Assembly (NCBI GenBank): GCA_963772585.1
Contig: CAVYXV010000010.1
Location: 124,001 to 188,000, forward strand
DNA from: CAVVXN01 sp963772585
GTDB lineage: Bacteria > Planctomycetota > PLA2 > JAEUHO01
Length of the DNA stretch: 64,000 nucleotides
Reading direction: 5' to 3'
Notes under the pieces: model-generated
What the model was told of the DNA's origin: nothing
What the model saw: the letters and a program-made list of their open reading frames with translations, nothing else
Database searches by the model: none
Made by a program: the position numbers and the translations under genes
Shown here: positions 18,401 through 25,984 of the stretch, piece after piece
Numbering within the stretch: the stretch's first letter is position 1
Layout of the letters: every line of letters starts with the position of its first letter

Positions 18401-19703
18401 GCACCTCCCCACGTGGACCGCCCCGGAGATGCAGGATCTGCTCGGCGCGTCGAACCGCAAGCTCGAGACGGCCGACTTCGAGCACGCCCGATCCGTGGCG
18501 GCGGAACGGCTCTGGGAGGTCCGGGCGAAGGCGAAGGCCCGCATGCTGGAGGACCTCCGGAGGCGCTTGCGCGCGGCCAGCCGGGCGCGCGGCGAGGGCT
18601 CTCGCCGTTTCGCGGCCCTCGAACGGTTGCTGGATCCCCAGGCGCTCTACCTCGTTTTCGCCAGGCGCTTCTCTCCGTACAAGCGCCCCGCGTTGCTGCT
18701 CCGGGACCGGCAGCGCCTCGCCCGCCTCCTCTCCGACGAGACGCGCCCCGTGCGGATCCTCTACGCGGGCAAGGCGCACCCCATGGACGGGCACGGGCAG
18801 GACCTCGTCCGGCAGGTGGTACAGGCGAGCCTCGCGGACGACCTGTACGGACGCCTCGTCTTCGTGCCGAACTACGCGCTGGACCTCGGCGCGCGGCTGG
18901 CGGAGGGAGCCGACGTCTGGCTGAACCACCCGATTCCGCCGCTGGAGGCGAGCGGGACCTCGGGCATGAAGGCTGCCGCCAACGGCGGCTTGAACCTCTC
19001 CATCCTGGACGGCTGGTGGATGGAGGGGTTCGACGGGGAGAACGGCTGGGGCGTCGAGGGCCGGCGCGAGGGCCTGGAGCCCGCCCTGCGCGACGACCTC
19101 GCCGCCGCGACGCTGCTCTCCCTCCTCGAGGAAGAGGTGGTGCCCGCGTTCTTCGATCGCGGCGCCGACGGGATTCCCCACGCGTGGATCGCGCGCATCC
19201 GCAAGAGCCTCGTCACGGTCCCGCGCTTCTTCAACACCGATCGGATGGTCCGCGAGTACGCCACCCGGGCGTACGCGCCGCTCGCCCTCAGCTACCAAAA
19301 GCTGAGCGCCGCGCGGTACGCCGCGGGGCGCGCGCTGGCGGCGCGCCACCGCGAGCTCGATGCGGCCATGGGCCGCGTCAAGGTGGAGGCCACGCGGATC
19401 GGGGATCTCGCCGAGGCGGGCGTCGGCGACTACGTCGAAGCGGAGGTCGATCTCGTGCTCGGGGAGCTCGGCCCGGCCGACGTCGTCGTGGAGCTCGTCC
19501 TGGGTCGGGAAGACGGGGCGCCGCAACCTTCCTTCCACGTCCGGCGCCTCGACGCGCGCGGCGCGGTGGACGGCGGTCTGCATCGCTATCAGGGTCGGGC
19601 CCGCCTGGACGAGCCAGGACCCTGGGTCTACGGGTTGCGCGTGCGGCCGCGCGAGATCGCCCCGTGGGACGTGATGCTGCATCGCCTCGTCCGCTGGGCG
19701 TAG
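15486..19703 (+). CDS. Glycogen synthase (GT3) - alpha-glucan phosphorylase (GT35) fusion
   Basis: A 1405-residue fusion of two opposing activities. Residues 1 to ~545 are a GT3 glycogen synthase of the eukaryote-like type: FEVSWEVANRVGGL at the N-terminus and FYEPWGTMPAECLALG with both catalytic-region glutamates (429 and 437). From ~570 it is an alpha-glucan phosphorylase with the DUF3417 entry domain (LASNLWWTWHPEA), then GYAGGLGVLAGDHLK, HLNEGHAGF, and the PLP lysine 1162 in SGMKAAANGG, and a C-terminal beta domain ending LVRWA. One polypeptide would thus extend glycogen from NDP-glucose and release glucose-1-phosphate. The frame is continuous with no sign of error. The GTG start overlaps the GH57 stop by four bases. 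Confidence 0.93.
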   Translation: MSLAVFEVSWEVANRVGGLHTVLQSKARTMTARYRDDYVVIGPLVAEDRPTAPPFEDERGFDEFRASCREAGVEARVGRWLVPGRPRAVLVGFSGLFPERDALLSTLWERFAVDSLQGGWDYVEPVLFAHAAGIAIDRWWHEYVAPRRIAAVAQFHNWQSAAALLYVKEHLPAIGTVFTSHGSVLGRALAGRGVPPLDVPVGASPSDLAADHDVRSKHSLEGAGTREADVFTTVSELTAKEARRFHGRDAKPLLPNGLDLEMLDEQAGTAAFDDVRRRLRHVAWAVTGEDADDPFIVVLASRYEVHTKGVDLLLRAAARLDAAGGRPILTFLFLPAETTGVRFDVRERLQMSERPPLPAVGVGTHDLVEPGRDPIARLAAELGLVGRRESRVRVVHVADIPAPGDGLFDATPEAVMKSVDLGCYPSFYEPWGTMPAECLALGVPAITSDCSGFGLWVREHGLGDEDGVHVLSRAGRPEREVADELATVVEHRAASIPDRRHIEEVCRRAARNLAWSHVIQHYEDAFADALDVARTRHATTPLDPYLRPVPLTARPPRESQRPHLVPFRVTSRIPPSLSDLTRLASNLWWTWHPEATALFEAVDPDVFRQVRQNPIAMLARVRPARLGALAGDAAFRQRLQDVVGRFDAYLEATADEVDLGGGGLVDRRHPVVYFCFEYALHPSLHGYAGGLGVLAGDHLKSASDLNVPFVAVGLFYRGGYAEQDVGHAGDASSREASDDPSALPMTLVRDERGEPVRIRVGLPDRRVALQAWRLDVGRVPLYLLDSDVEENRPDDRRLTYRLYGGGRELRLDQEVLLGRGGMRLVASLGIEPALLHLNEGHAGFAPLERVANLVHDKGLAADEARAFVVATTAFTTHTPVPAGHDVFDESLLRRYFGQTSTWTGLSWERFLELGRAPGESGGFNMTYFSMSFASWVNGVSRKHGEVSRALLAPFWPGLLEEEMPVHAITNGVHLPTWTAPEMQDLLGASNRKLETADFEHARSVAAERLWEVRAKAKARMLEDLRRRLRAASRARGEGSRRFAALERLLDPQALYLVFARRFSPYKRPALLLRDRQRLARLLSDETRPVRILYAGKAHPMDGHGQDLVRQVVQASLADDLYGRLVFVPNYALDLGARLAEGADVWLNHPIPPLEASGTSGMKAAANGGLNLSILDGWWMEGFDGENGWGVEGRREGLEPALRDDLAAATLLSLLEEEVVPAFFDRGADGIPHAWIARIRKSLVTVPRFFNTDRMVREYATRAYAPLALSYQKLSAARYAAGRALAARHRELDAAMGRVKVEATRIGDLAEAGVGDYVEAEVDLVLGELGPADVVVELVLGREDGAPQPSFHVRRLDARGAVDGGLHRYQGRARLDEPGPWVYGLRVRPREIAPWDVMLHRLVRWA

Positions 19704-19752
19704 CCGGGTCCACGACGTCGGGCCGTCGCCTCGCGCGCTTCGCGTAGCATGG

Positions 19753-21237
19753 ATGGCTCGATCTCTCGGAGCGCTCTCGATGCCCCTGCCCCCGGACCTG
19801 CTGCTGCGGACGCCCGAGGAGGCGGCGCGACGGATCGCCCTCGCCTTCCTCGACGAGGCGCATGCGGCGTCCGGGCGCCTGGACGATCCCGACGACGCCG
19901 AGGCCCTGCACGACTTCCGCGTGGGGGTGCGCCGGCTGCGGAGCACGCTCCGCGCGTGGAGCGACCGGCTGGAGGGCACCCACCCCAAGAGGCAGCGGAA
20001 GGTGCTGAAGGCGCTCCAGAACGCGACCGGAGGCGGTCGCGACGCGGAGGTGGCCCTCGCCTGGATCGGCGGCCTCGATCCCCCGCTCCGGCCCGCCCAT
20101 CGCCAGGGGCGGCAATGGCTGGTCGACCGGCTGGAGAAGCGCCGCGACGACGCCATGGGTCACGCCAGGGGCGCGCTCCGCGACGAGTTCCTGGGCATCG
20201 AGGAGGACCTGCGGGCGCAGCTGAGGCGGATGCGCTTCGAGGTGGAGCTCGACACGGCAGACGTGCGGGAGACCTACGCCGAGGCCCTCGCCGCGAAGTG
20301 CCGCGACCACGCCGCCGAACTGGCGCTCCACCTCTCGCGTGTGGTCTCGCTGGAGGAACGCGAAGAGGCGCACCAGGCCCGCATCACCGGGAAGCGGCTG
20401 CGCTACCTGCTGGAGCCCGTCCGCGAGGCCGTGCCCGAGGCCGCGTCCATGGTCAAGCGCATGAAGGGGCTGCAGGACGTCCTCGGCGAGCTCAACGACG
20501 CCCGCGTGCTCGACGGCGAGCTCCGCTCCGCGCTCGAGGACGCCGCGGTCCAGCACGTGCGCGAGTTGCACGCGCGGGTCGCGAGGAGCGACGAGGAGGG
20601 AGCCCGACGTCTCTCACGAAGGAATCCGCGTACCGGGTTGATCGAGATCGCCCGGCGGGGGCGGGAGCGGGCGGACGCCCTGTTCTCCCGCCTCGAGTCG
20701 CGGTGGCTCGGGCGGGGCATCGCGCGGGTGGTCGGGTACGCGGAGAAGGTGGCCCGCGCCCTCGAGGCGCGCGCGAGGGCCGGTCGCGAAGTCGAGCGCA
20801 AGTACCTCCTGACGCGGATGCCCGAGCTTCCCGAGGGTGCGATCTCGTCGGAGATCCACCAGGGGTGGCTTCCCGGGGACGCCCTGCAGGAGCGGCTGCG
20901 TCGCCGGCGGGACGAGGGCGGGGACGCTTTCACGCGGACGGTGAAGGTCGGAATCGGACTCGTTCGCACCGAGCTCGAGGAGAAGACGACGCCGGATCTC
21001 TTCGAGGCCCTGTGGCCGTTCACGAAGGGCCGGCGCGTGACGAAGCGCCGGTGGTGCGTCCGCCAGGGCGACCGCACGTGGGAGATCGACGAGTTCCTGG
21101 ACCGTGATCTCGTCCTCGCGGAGATCGAACTGGAGGACTCGGACGAGGAGGTCCGGATCCCCGAGTGGCTGGCGCCCGTGCTGGATGGGGAGGTGACGGG
21201 CGATGCCCGCTATGTGAACGTGAACCTCGCCAGGTAG
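19753..21237 (+). CDS. CHAD-CYTH domain protein
   Basis: A 494-residue protein with a CHAD domain first (about 22-310; histidine-bearing helices such as ALHDFRVGVRRLRSTL) and a CYTH triphosphate-tunnel domain second (about 345-490; REVERKYLL, then EIDEF and LAEIELE, the ExExK-type and paired acidic strands of the tunnel). CHAD domains bind polyphosphate and locate to polyphosphate granules. CYTH enzymes hydrolyse or transfer triphosphates. The more familiar fused form has CYTH first, so the order here is reversed. It follows the glycogen operon after a 49-base gap and may be read through from it, suggesting a link between two storage polymers. ATG at 19753. ATG at 19780 is an alternative. Confidence 0.85.
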   Translation: MARSLGALSMPLPPDLLLRTPEEAARRIALAFLDEAHAASGRLDDPDDAEALHDFRVGVRRLRSTLRAWSDRLEGTHPKRQRKVLKALQNATGGGRDAEVALAWIGGLDPPLRPAHRQGRQWLVDRLEKRRDDAMGHARGALRDEFLGIEEDLRAQLRRMRFEVELDTADVRETYAEALAAKCRDHAAELALHLSRVVSLEEREEAHQARITGKRLRYLLEPVREAVPEAASMVKRMKGLQDVLGELNDARVLDGELRSALEDAAVQHVRELHARVARSDEEGARRLSRRNPRTGLIEIARRGRERADALFSRLESRWLGRGIARVVGYAEKVARALEARARAGREVERKYLLTRMPELPEGAISSEIHQGWLPGDALQERLRRRRDEGGDAFTRTVKVGIGLVRTELEEKTTPDLFEALWPFTKGRRVTKRRWCVRQGDRTWEIDEFLDRDLVLAEIELEDSDEEVRIPEWLAPVLDGEVTGDARYVNVNLAR

Positions 21238-21291
21238 CCGCCGCGGTCCCCGAGCGGGCCGAATCCGCCTCGTCGATCCCGCCGCGTCGGC

Positions 21292-21786
21292 CTACAACAC
21301 GGCCAGCGCGGCCTGGTAGTCGGGTTCCTCGGCGATCTCCCCGACGAGCTGCGCGTAGATCACCCGGTTGTCCTCCTTCAGGACCAGGACGGCACGCGCG
21401 CAGAGGCCGGCCATCGGGCCGTCCACGATGCTGACCCCGTAGTCGGTCGGGAAGGAGCTGCGGAACGTGGAGAGCGTCTCCGCCCCCTGGATGCCCTCCG
21501 CCGCGCAGAAGCGCTTCGCCGCGAAGGGCAGATCGGCGGAGATGTTCAAGACGACCACGTCGTCGAGGGAGGCGGCCTCCTGGTTGAACCGGCGGACCGA
21601 CGCGGCGCAGACGGAGGTGTCGAGGCTGGGGAAGACGTTGAGGACCTTCCTTCGACCGGCGTAGGTCGAGAGGGTGGCGATCGTGAGGTCCTGCCGGACG
21701 AGCTCGAAGAGCGGAGCCCCCTCCCCGACGTCCGGGAGATCGCCGATCGTGTGGTAGGGATCACCCTTCAGCGTGATGCGCGCCAT
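21292..21786 (-). CDS. tpx: Thiol peroxidase (atypical 2-Cys peroxiredoxin)
   Basis: A 164-residue Tpx. The peroxidatic cysteine is Cys60 in LDTSVCAASVRRF and the resolving cysteine is Cys94 in AAKRFCAAEGI, the standard Tpx pair. It reduces lipid and organic hydroperoxides using thioredoxin in the periplasm or cytoplasm. No signal peptide is visible, so cytoplasmic location is likely. Upstream on the minus strand there is a GGGAGGAAG ribosome site and a CATAAT hexamer (21833-21828) about 42 bases before the ATG, probably its own -10 element. Confidence 0.95.
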   Translation of the reverse strand: MARITLKGDPYHTIGDLPDVGEGAPLFELVRQDLTIATLSTYAGRRKVLNVFPSLDTSVCAASVRRFNQEAASLDDVVVLNISADLPFAAKRFCAAEGIQGAETLSTFRSSFPTDYGVSIVDGPMAGLCARAVLVLKEDNRVIYAQLVGEIAEEPDYQAALAVL

Positions 21787-21844
21787 GCGGTCTTCCTCCC
21801 GTAGGTGCCGGTCCCCGGCCCGCCCTCATTATGTATGCGCGAAG

Positions 21845-21876
21845 CGCCCGCGTCGCGGTCGCGCGAAGCGCGGGCG
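21845..21876 (-). terminator. Possible terminator hairpin after FIST gene
   Basis: CGCCCGCG (21845-21852) pairs perfectly with CGCGGGCG (21869-21876), directly after the FIST stop codon on the minus strand. There is no T tract. It also contains two copies of GCGCGAAGCGC-like sequence, so a protein-binding role is possible. Confidence 0.3.
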
Positions 21877-23067
21877 TCACGCCCCGGCGGCCGGGCGGAT
21901 CAGGCCGAACGCCGAGGTGAAGCCGTGGAGATGCGTCGAGCCCCCGACGGGGCCGATCTCGCCGTTGCAGAAGAACCCCGCCAGGGGCACGCCCGCGAAC
22001 TGGTCCTCGAAGACGCGGCTGTCGTGGCCGGGGCTCCCGTAGAGGTTCACCCCGCGCCCCATGCAGGAGAAGAGCAGGGCCCCCGCGGGGCTCGAGGAGC
22101 GGTCCACCGCGTCCAGGGTCCGTGCGAGGTCCTCGCGGCTGGTCTCGCGGTCGCGGAGGTGGAAGCGCACCCGTCGGCCGGGGCGCAGGCGTTCGGCCAC
22201 GACCAGCCCCCGGGTCTTCCGGTCCACCCCGATCAGGGGACGCACGAGCCACGGGCCCTCGTCGTCGGCCTCGAAGGGGTCCATCTCGAATCCGAGGAGG
22301 AAGACGCGGTTGGCCATCTCCTCCCGAGGGCCTTCCTGCGCCTCGATCGAGTCGCGCAGCGCGTCGAGCGGGGCGCGGCCGTCGAGGCCCGTCAGGAGGT
22401 GTTCCTCGCACCCGCTGACGGTCAGCGCCGGACCGATGGGCCGGCAGCCCTGTGCCACGGCCGCCTCCACCCGCACGTCGCCCATGAGCGCCGCGCCGAC
22501 CGCTCCCGACCGGTAGATCCACTCGTCGAGGAGGAGCGCCTCGACGTTGGGCCGTCTCGACCCGCTCGCCACGCCGCCTACGGTCACGGAGCCGGGCCAC
22601 GCGAAGTCCAGACCCGCGAGGACCGCATCCGCCAGGTGCGACCACGGGTCGGGGACCACCACGAACGAGGGACGGTCGGCCGGCGAGACCCCCACGGCCT
22701 CGTGCCACGCCCGGGGCGCGCTGTCGGCGTCGGGCAGGTTCGGGTTGTCGAGGTGGAAGAGGTGGACGTCCGCGCCCGGGAGGCGCCCCGCCAGGATCGA
22801 GACGGCGGGCGCCCGTTCGTACTCCCGCCGGCCCCCGATGACGCCGTCGGCCGAGCATCCGAGCAGGTGCGGGCCTCCCAGGCGATCCAGGACGCGCGCC
22901 TGGATCTTCACGACGTGGCGGGCGTGCTCGGCCCCGACGAAGAGGAAGACCAGGTCGCACCCCTCGCCGTCGCCGCCCCGCGCGAGACCCTCCTCGACGC
23001 GGTCGAGGAGGACGGGCAGGAGGGCGTCCACGTCCGGATCGAGGGCGGCGGCGGAGGTCCAGTGCAT
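21877..23067 (-). CDS. FIST N/C domain sensory protein
   Basis: A 396-residue protein with FIST_N (LLGCSADGVIGGRREYE, AVSILAGRLPGADVHLF, GSVTVGGVASG) and FIST_C (LLFSCMGRG, GVPLAGFFCNGEIGPVGGSTHLHGFTSAFGLI). FIST domains are thought to bind small ligands such as amino acids and are often linked to signal transduction. Here the protein stands alone with no kinase or cyclase domain. A tpx gene lies downstream on the same strand. The ATG at 23067 is chosen because conservation starts there and TACCGT lies 6 bases upstream. The much longer open frame running under the divergent gene is a G+C artefact. Confidence 0.85.
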   Translation of the reverse strand: MHWTSAAALDPDVDALLPVLLDRVEEGLARGGDGEGCDLVFLFVGAEHARHVVKIQARVLDRLGGPHLLGCSADGVIGGRREYERAPAVSILAGRLPGADVHLFHLDNPNLPDADSAPRAWHEAVGVSPADRPSFVVVPDPWSHLADAVLAGLDFAWPGSVTVGGVASGSRRPNVEALLLDEWIYRSGAVGAALMGDVRVEAAVAQGCRPIGPALTVSGCEEHLLTGLDGRAPLDALRDSIEAQEGPREEMANRVFLLGFEMDPFEADDEGPWLVRPLIGVDRKTRGLVVAERLRPGRRVRFHLRDRETSREDLARTLDAVDRSSSPAGALLFSCMGRGVNLYGSPGHDSRVFEDQFAGVPLAGFFCNGEIGPVGGSTHLHGFTSAFGLIRPAAGA

Positions 23068-23073
23068 GCGACT

Positions 23074-23079
23074 ACGGTA
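23074..23079 (-). promoter_or_regulatory. Candidate -10 element for leaderless FIST transcript
   Basis: TACCGT on the minus strand ends 6 bases before the ATG at 23067. No Shine-Dalgarno sequence fits between them. Confidence 0.3.
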
Positions 23080-23161
23080 ATCTCGGGGGAGGCTGACCCG
23101 CCGGAGGGCGAAGACTGCCCTCTCCCGGCCGGGTCGGGTAGGTTCGTGCGTCCTGCGCCCA

Positions 23162-23177
23162 CGGGCCCGAGGGCCCG
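23162..23177. promoter_or_regulatory. 16-base palindrome in leader of adaptor gene
   Basis: CGGGCCC-GA-GGGCCCG is a perfect inverted repeat 16 bases before the adaptor gene ATG and 7 bases before its GGAGG. It could be an operator or a leader hairpin. Confidence 0.3.
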
Positions 23178-23193
23178 CCTCGTGGAGGATCGC

Positions 23194-24633
23194 ATGTCGT
23201 ACCGGAGTGCCGCTCTCCTCGTCTGCCTCGCCGCCCTCGGCGCCGGCTCTCCCGTCCTGGCCGCGGACGGGCCGGAACGGGAGATCGTCGAGCCCCGCCG
23301 TTTCACGCGGACGATCGAGCTCGAAGGGCGTTTCGCGCCGCGCGACGCCGTCGAGGTGTCCTACGACGGCGAGGTGTACAAGGGCCCCCTCGAGGTGGTC
23401 GACGCCCGCGGGCCGCGGACGGTGAAGAAGGGCGAGGTCCTGGTCCAGTTCGACGACGAGGACGCCCAGCGCGCGCTCCACGACGCCCAGCGCGAGATGG
23501 ACGCGGCGCGCATCCGCCTGGCCCGGTTGCAGGCCGAGACCGAGCAGAAGCAGGACGCGCGCCGCCGGCGCCTGGCCGTGCTCGAGGACGCCCTCCACCG
23601 CGTCGAGGCCGATCTGGCCCGCTGGCGCGAACACGACAAGCCCATGCGGATCCAGCAGGAGGCCTTCGGGATCGAAGGCATGGAGAACCGCGTGAAGGAC
23701 CAGGAGGAGGAGCTCGAGCAGCTGGAGAAGATGTACAAGGAGGACGACCTCACGGAGGAGACGGAGGAGATCGTGCTCCACCGGGCCCGCCGCTCGCTGG
23801 ACCGCATGCACACGTCGCTCGAGTTCGCAAGGGACCGTCAGAAGGAGCTCCTCGAGGTGACGCTTCCCCGGAAGGAGGAGGACCTCGTACGCGGCGTCGA
23901 GGACCGCAAGGCGGATCTCGCGGGCTACCGCACGGCCGCGCGCGCCGACGACAAGCTCGACGCCATCGCGCTCGACAAGGCGCGCGAGGAGCTCCACCGT
24001 CGCGAGGACCGCCTGGGTGACCTCCAGCAGGACGTGGACGGGCTGCGCCTACGCTCCCCCGCGGACGGCTACGCCGTTCCCGGCCGCTTCGACGACGGGA
24101 ACTGGCACGACGTGGACGCCCTGCGCGACGTCTTCGCCAAGGGGGGCGAGGTGAAGGCGGGGCAGACGCTCTTCACCGTCGTCACGCCGGGGAACGTGAA
24201 GGTGCTCGCGCTCGTGCCCGAGAAGGACCTCCTCGAGTTGAAGGAGGGACAGACGGCGACCGTGCGGCCCGCGGTGCTCGACGAGCGAGCCTTGGAGGCC
24301 GTCGTCTCCGAGGTGCTGCCGCTGCCGTCGAAGGGCAAGTGTCCCGTCGAGATCTCGCTCCGCGAATCGGACGACGCGCTCATGCCCGGCCAGACCGCCA
24401 AGGTCGAGATCGCCTGGGACGTCGTCCCCGACGCCATCACGGTTCCCGCCGGGGCGACCCGCGGGAAGGACGGCAAGACTTTGGTGTGGGTCGTCGACGG
24501 CGACGACGTCGCGCCTCGGGCCATCGAGGTCGGACCGACCGCCGACGGCCGGACCCTGGTCCTCTCCGGTCTGGAGTCGGGCGAGACGATCCTCGTGCGA
24601 CCGCCCGAGGACAAGGCGGGGAAGGACGAGTGA
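23194..24633 (+). CDS. Periplasmic adaptor (HlyD/membrane-fusion-like) protein
   Basis: A 479-residue protein with a clear signal peptide (ALLVCLAALGAGSPVLA|AD). The body has the membrane-fusion protein plan: a beta/lipoyl half (VKKGEVLVQFDDEDAQRAL, about 75-95), a long helical coiled-coil hairpin (about 95-285, rich in Arg/Glu heptads), the second lipoyl half (LRLRSPADGYA), and beta-barrel and membrane-proximal strands (GQTATVRPAVLDE, MPGQTAKVEIAWD, TVPAGATRGKDG). Such proteins bridge inner-membrane transporters to the outer membrane. No transporter or TolC-like gene is adjacent. Instead it overlaps by four bases with a secreted alpha/alpha-toroid gene. ATG 23194 has a good GGAGG site. Confidence 0.75.
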   Translation: MSYRSAALLVCLAALGAGSPVLAADGPEREIVEPRRFTRTIELEGRFAPRDAVEVSYDGEVYKGPLEVVDARGPRTVKKGEVLVQFDDEDAQRALHDAQREMDAARIRLARLQAETEQKQDARRRRLAVLEDALHRVEADLARWREHDKPMRIQQEAFGIEGMENRVKDQEEELEQLEKMYKEDDLTEETEEIVLHRARRSLDRMHTSLEFARDRQKELLEVTLPRKEEDLVRGVEDRKADLAGYRTAARADDKLDAIALDKAREELHRREDRLGDLQQDVDGLRLRSPADGYAVPGRFDDGNWHDVDALRDVFAKGGEVKAGQTLFTVVTPGNVKVLALVPEKDLLELKEGQTATVRPAVLDERALEAVVSEVLPLPSKGKCPVEISLRESDDALMPGQTAKVEIAWDVVPDAITVPAGATRGKDGKTLVWVVDGDDVAPRAIEVGPTADGRTLVLSGLESGETILVRPPEDKAGKDE

Positions 24634-25847
24634 TCCCCCTCCGCCCGGTCCCGGTCCTCCTGCTCGCGCTCGTCCTCGCGTCGTCGGCGGGAGCCCGCGC
24701 CGGGGAGCCCGCGATCGGGGCCCCCGGTCCCTCCTCGAAGGCGATCGACGCCGGAGGATCCGAGCCGGTGCTCGATCCGAGCGATGCCCGGGTCCGCGAC
24801 GCCATCGCCCGCGGGATCGCCTTCCTCGTCGGCTTCCAGAACGAGGACGGCTCCTGGGGCTCGCCGGCGCCGACACTGACCGTGGACATCTACGCGCCCG
24901 GCATCGGAAGCCAGCGGGCGTACCAGGTCGCGACATCCGCTCTCGCGCTCTGTGGACTCCTCGAAGCCGACGACGGAACCGAGAAGGTGGCGAAGGCCGT
25001 CCGCAAGGGCACGGAGTGGTTGCTCCGGCACCACGACGTCCGGCGGGACACGCCCGACGTGATCTACGCCACGTGGGCGCACGCCTACAGCCTGGAGGCC
25101 TTCGCACGTCTGCTCGATCGCGAGCGGGATCCCGCCCGGCGCGCCCGCCTCGTCCGGGAGGCCCGCGTGGCCGTGGACGGCCTCGTGCGCTACGAGTACG
25201 TGGACGGGGGTTGGGGCTACTACGACTTCGCCATCGGCACGAAGTCGCCCGCCCACGGCTACTCCACGAGCTTCACCACGGCGACGGCCCTCGTCGGGCT
25301 CGCGAACATCGCCGCCCAGGGCGTGCCCGTGCCCGAGCGGATCGTGCAGCGGGCGATCGCCCTGATCCGCCGCTGTCGCCTTCCCGGCGGCGCGTACGCC
25401 TATTCCCTCCGCCTGGACTTCCGTCAACCCTGGGGTGTCAACAAGCCCGAGGGGAGCCTCGCCCGGACGCCCGCCTGCATCGCGTCGCTCCTCGCGTGGG
25501 ACGAGTCGGAACCGGAGAAGCGGATCGTCGCCTCGCTCGACGCCCTGGAGAGGGAAGGGGGGTTCTTGAGGATCGCCCGCAAGTACCCCGTTCCCCACGA
25601 GACCTGGTTCCAGAACTCCGGGTACTTCTGCCTCTACGGCTACTACTACGCGAGCCTGCTCCTGGACCGCGTGCCCGAGGCGAAGCGCGAGTTCCACCGC
25701 CACCGCATCGCCGCGCACCTCCTGCCGCTGCAGGAGGAGGACGGTTCCTGGTGGGACTACCAGCTCTATCGCTACCACAAGGCCTACGGCACGGGCTTCG
25801 TGCTGATGACGTTGGTGAACTGCCTCGACGCGGCCGAGGGCCCGTGA
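24630..25847 (+). CDS. Secreted prenyltransferase/squalene-cyclase-like alpha/alpha-toroid protein
   Basis: A 405-residue protein starting at GTG 24630, overlapping the adaptor stop. It has a signal peptide (VLLLALVLASSAGARA|GE). The mature part is a series of helical-hairpin repeats with QW-like motifs: FQNEDGSWG (about residue 70), DGGWGYYDF, FRQPWGVNKPEG, and EEDGSWWDYQLYRYHKAYGTGF near the C-terminus. This is the fold shared by squalene-hopene cyclases, protein prenyltransferases and complement-like proteins. The DxDD cyclase motif is not visible, so it is unlikely to be an active terpene cyclase. Secreted copies are common in Planctomycetota-like genomes with unknown function. Coupling to the adaptor suggests a shared envelope role. 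Confidence 0.75.
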   Translation: MIPLRPVPVLLLALVLASSAGARAGEPAIGAPGPSSKAIDAGGSEPVLDPSDARVRDAIARGIAFLVGFQNEDGSWGSPAPTLTVDIYAPGIGSQRAYQVATSALALCGLLEADDGTEKVAKAVRKGTEWLLRHHDVRRDTPDVIYATWAHAYSLEAFARLLDRERDPARRARLVREARVAVDGLVRYEYVDGGWGYYDFAIGTKSPAHGYSTSFTTATALVGLANIAAQGVPVPERIVQRAIALIRRCRLPGGAYAYSLRLDFRQPWGVNKPEGSLARTPACIASLLAWDESEPEKRIVASLDALEREGGFLRIARKYPVPHETWFQNSGYFCLYGYYYASLLLDRVPEAKREFHRHRIAAHLLPLQEEDGSWWDYQLYRYHKAYGTGFVLMTLVNCLDAAEGP

Positions 25848-25984
25848 GGCGGATGGGGCGGATGCTTCGGCCCGCGCCCGCGACCCCTCGGCCCAGCCGG
25901 CGGTAGCGCGCCGGGGAGTGGGCCGGCAGCGCGAGCTTCTGGTCGCGGTGGAAGCGACGCGTGAACCGGGCAGCACGACCCAGG

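Noticed and set aside
15486..19703. Misassembly or missed stop joining two separate genes
   Set aside because: The frame stays open with gene-like codon use through the linker, and both halves are complete, so a genuine fusion is the simpler reading.
16095..20156. A 1353-codon minus-strand frame opposite the synthase-phosphorylase fusion
   Set aside because: The plus-strand protein has full GT3 and GT35 motifs. The antisense frame is a composition artefact.
21877..23997. Long N-terminal extension of the FIST protein
   Set aside because: Residues before the ATG at 23067 lie antisense to the adaptor gene and show no conserved pattern. The FIST_N domain begins right after that ATG.
24630..25847. 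Active terpene cyclase or hopanoid enzyme
   Set aside because: It has the helical toroid repeats but a signal peptide and no visible DxDD motif, and no hopanoid genes are nearby.
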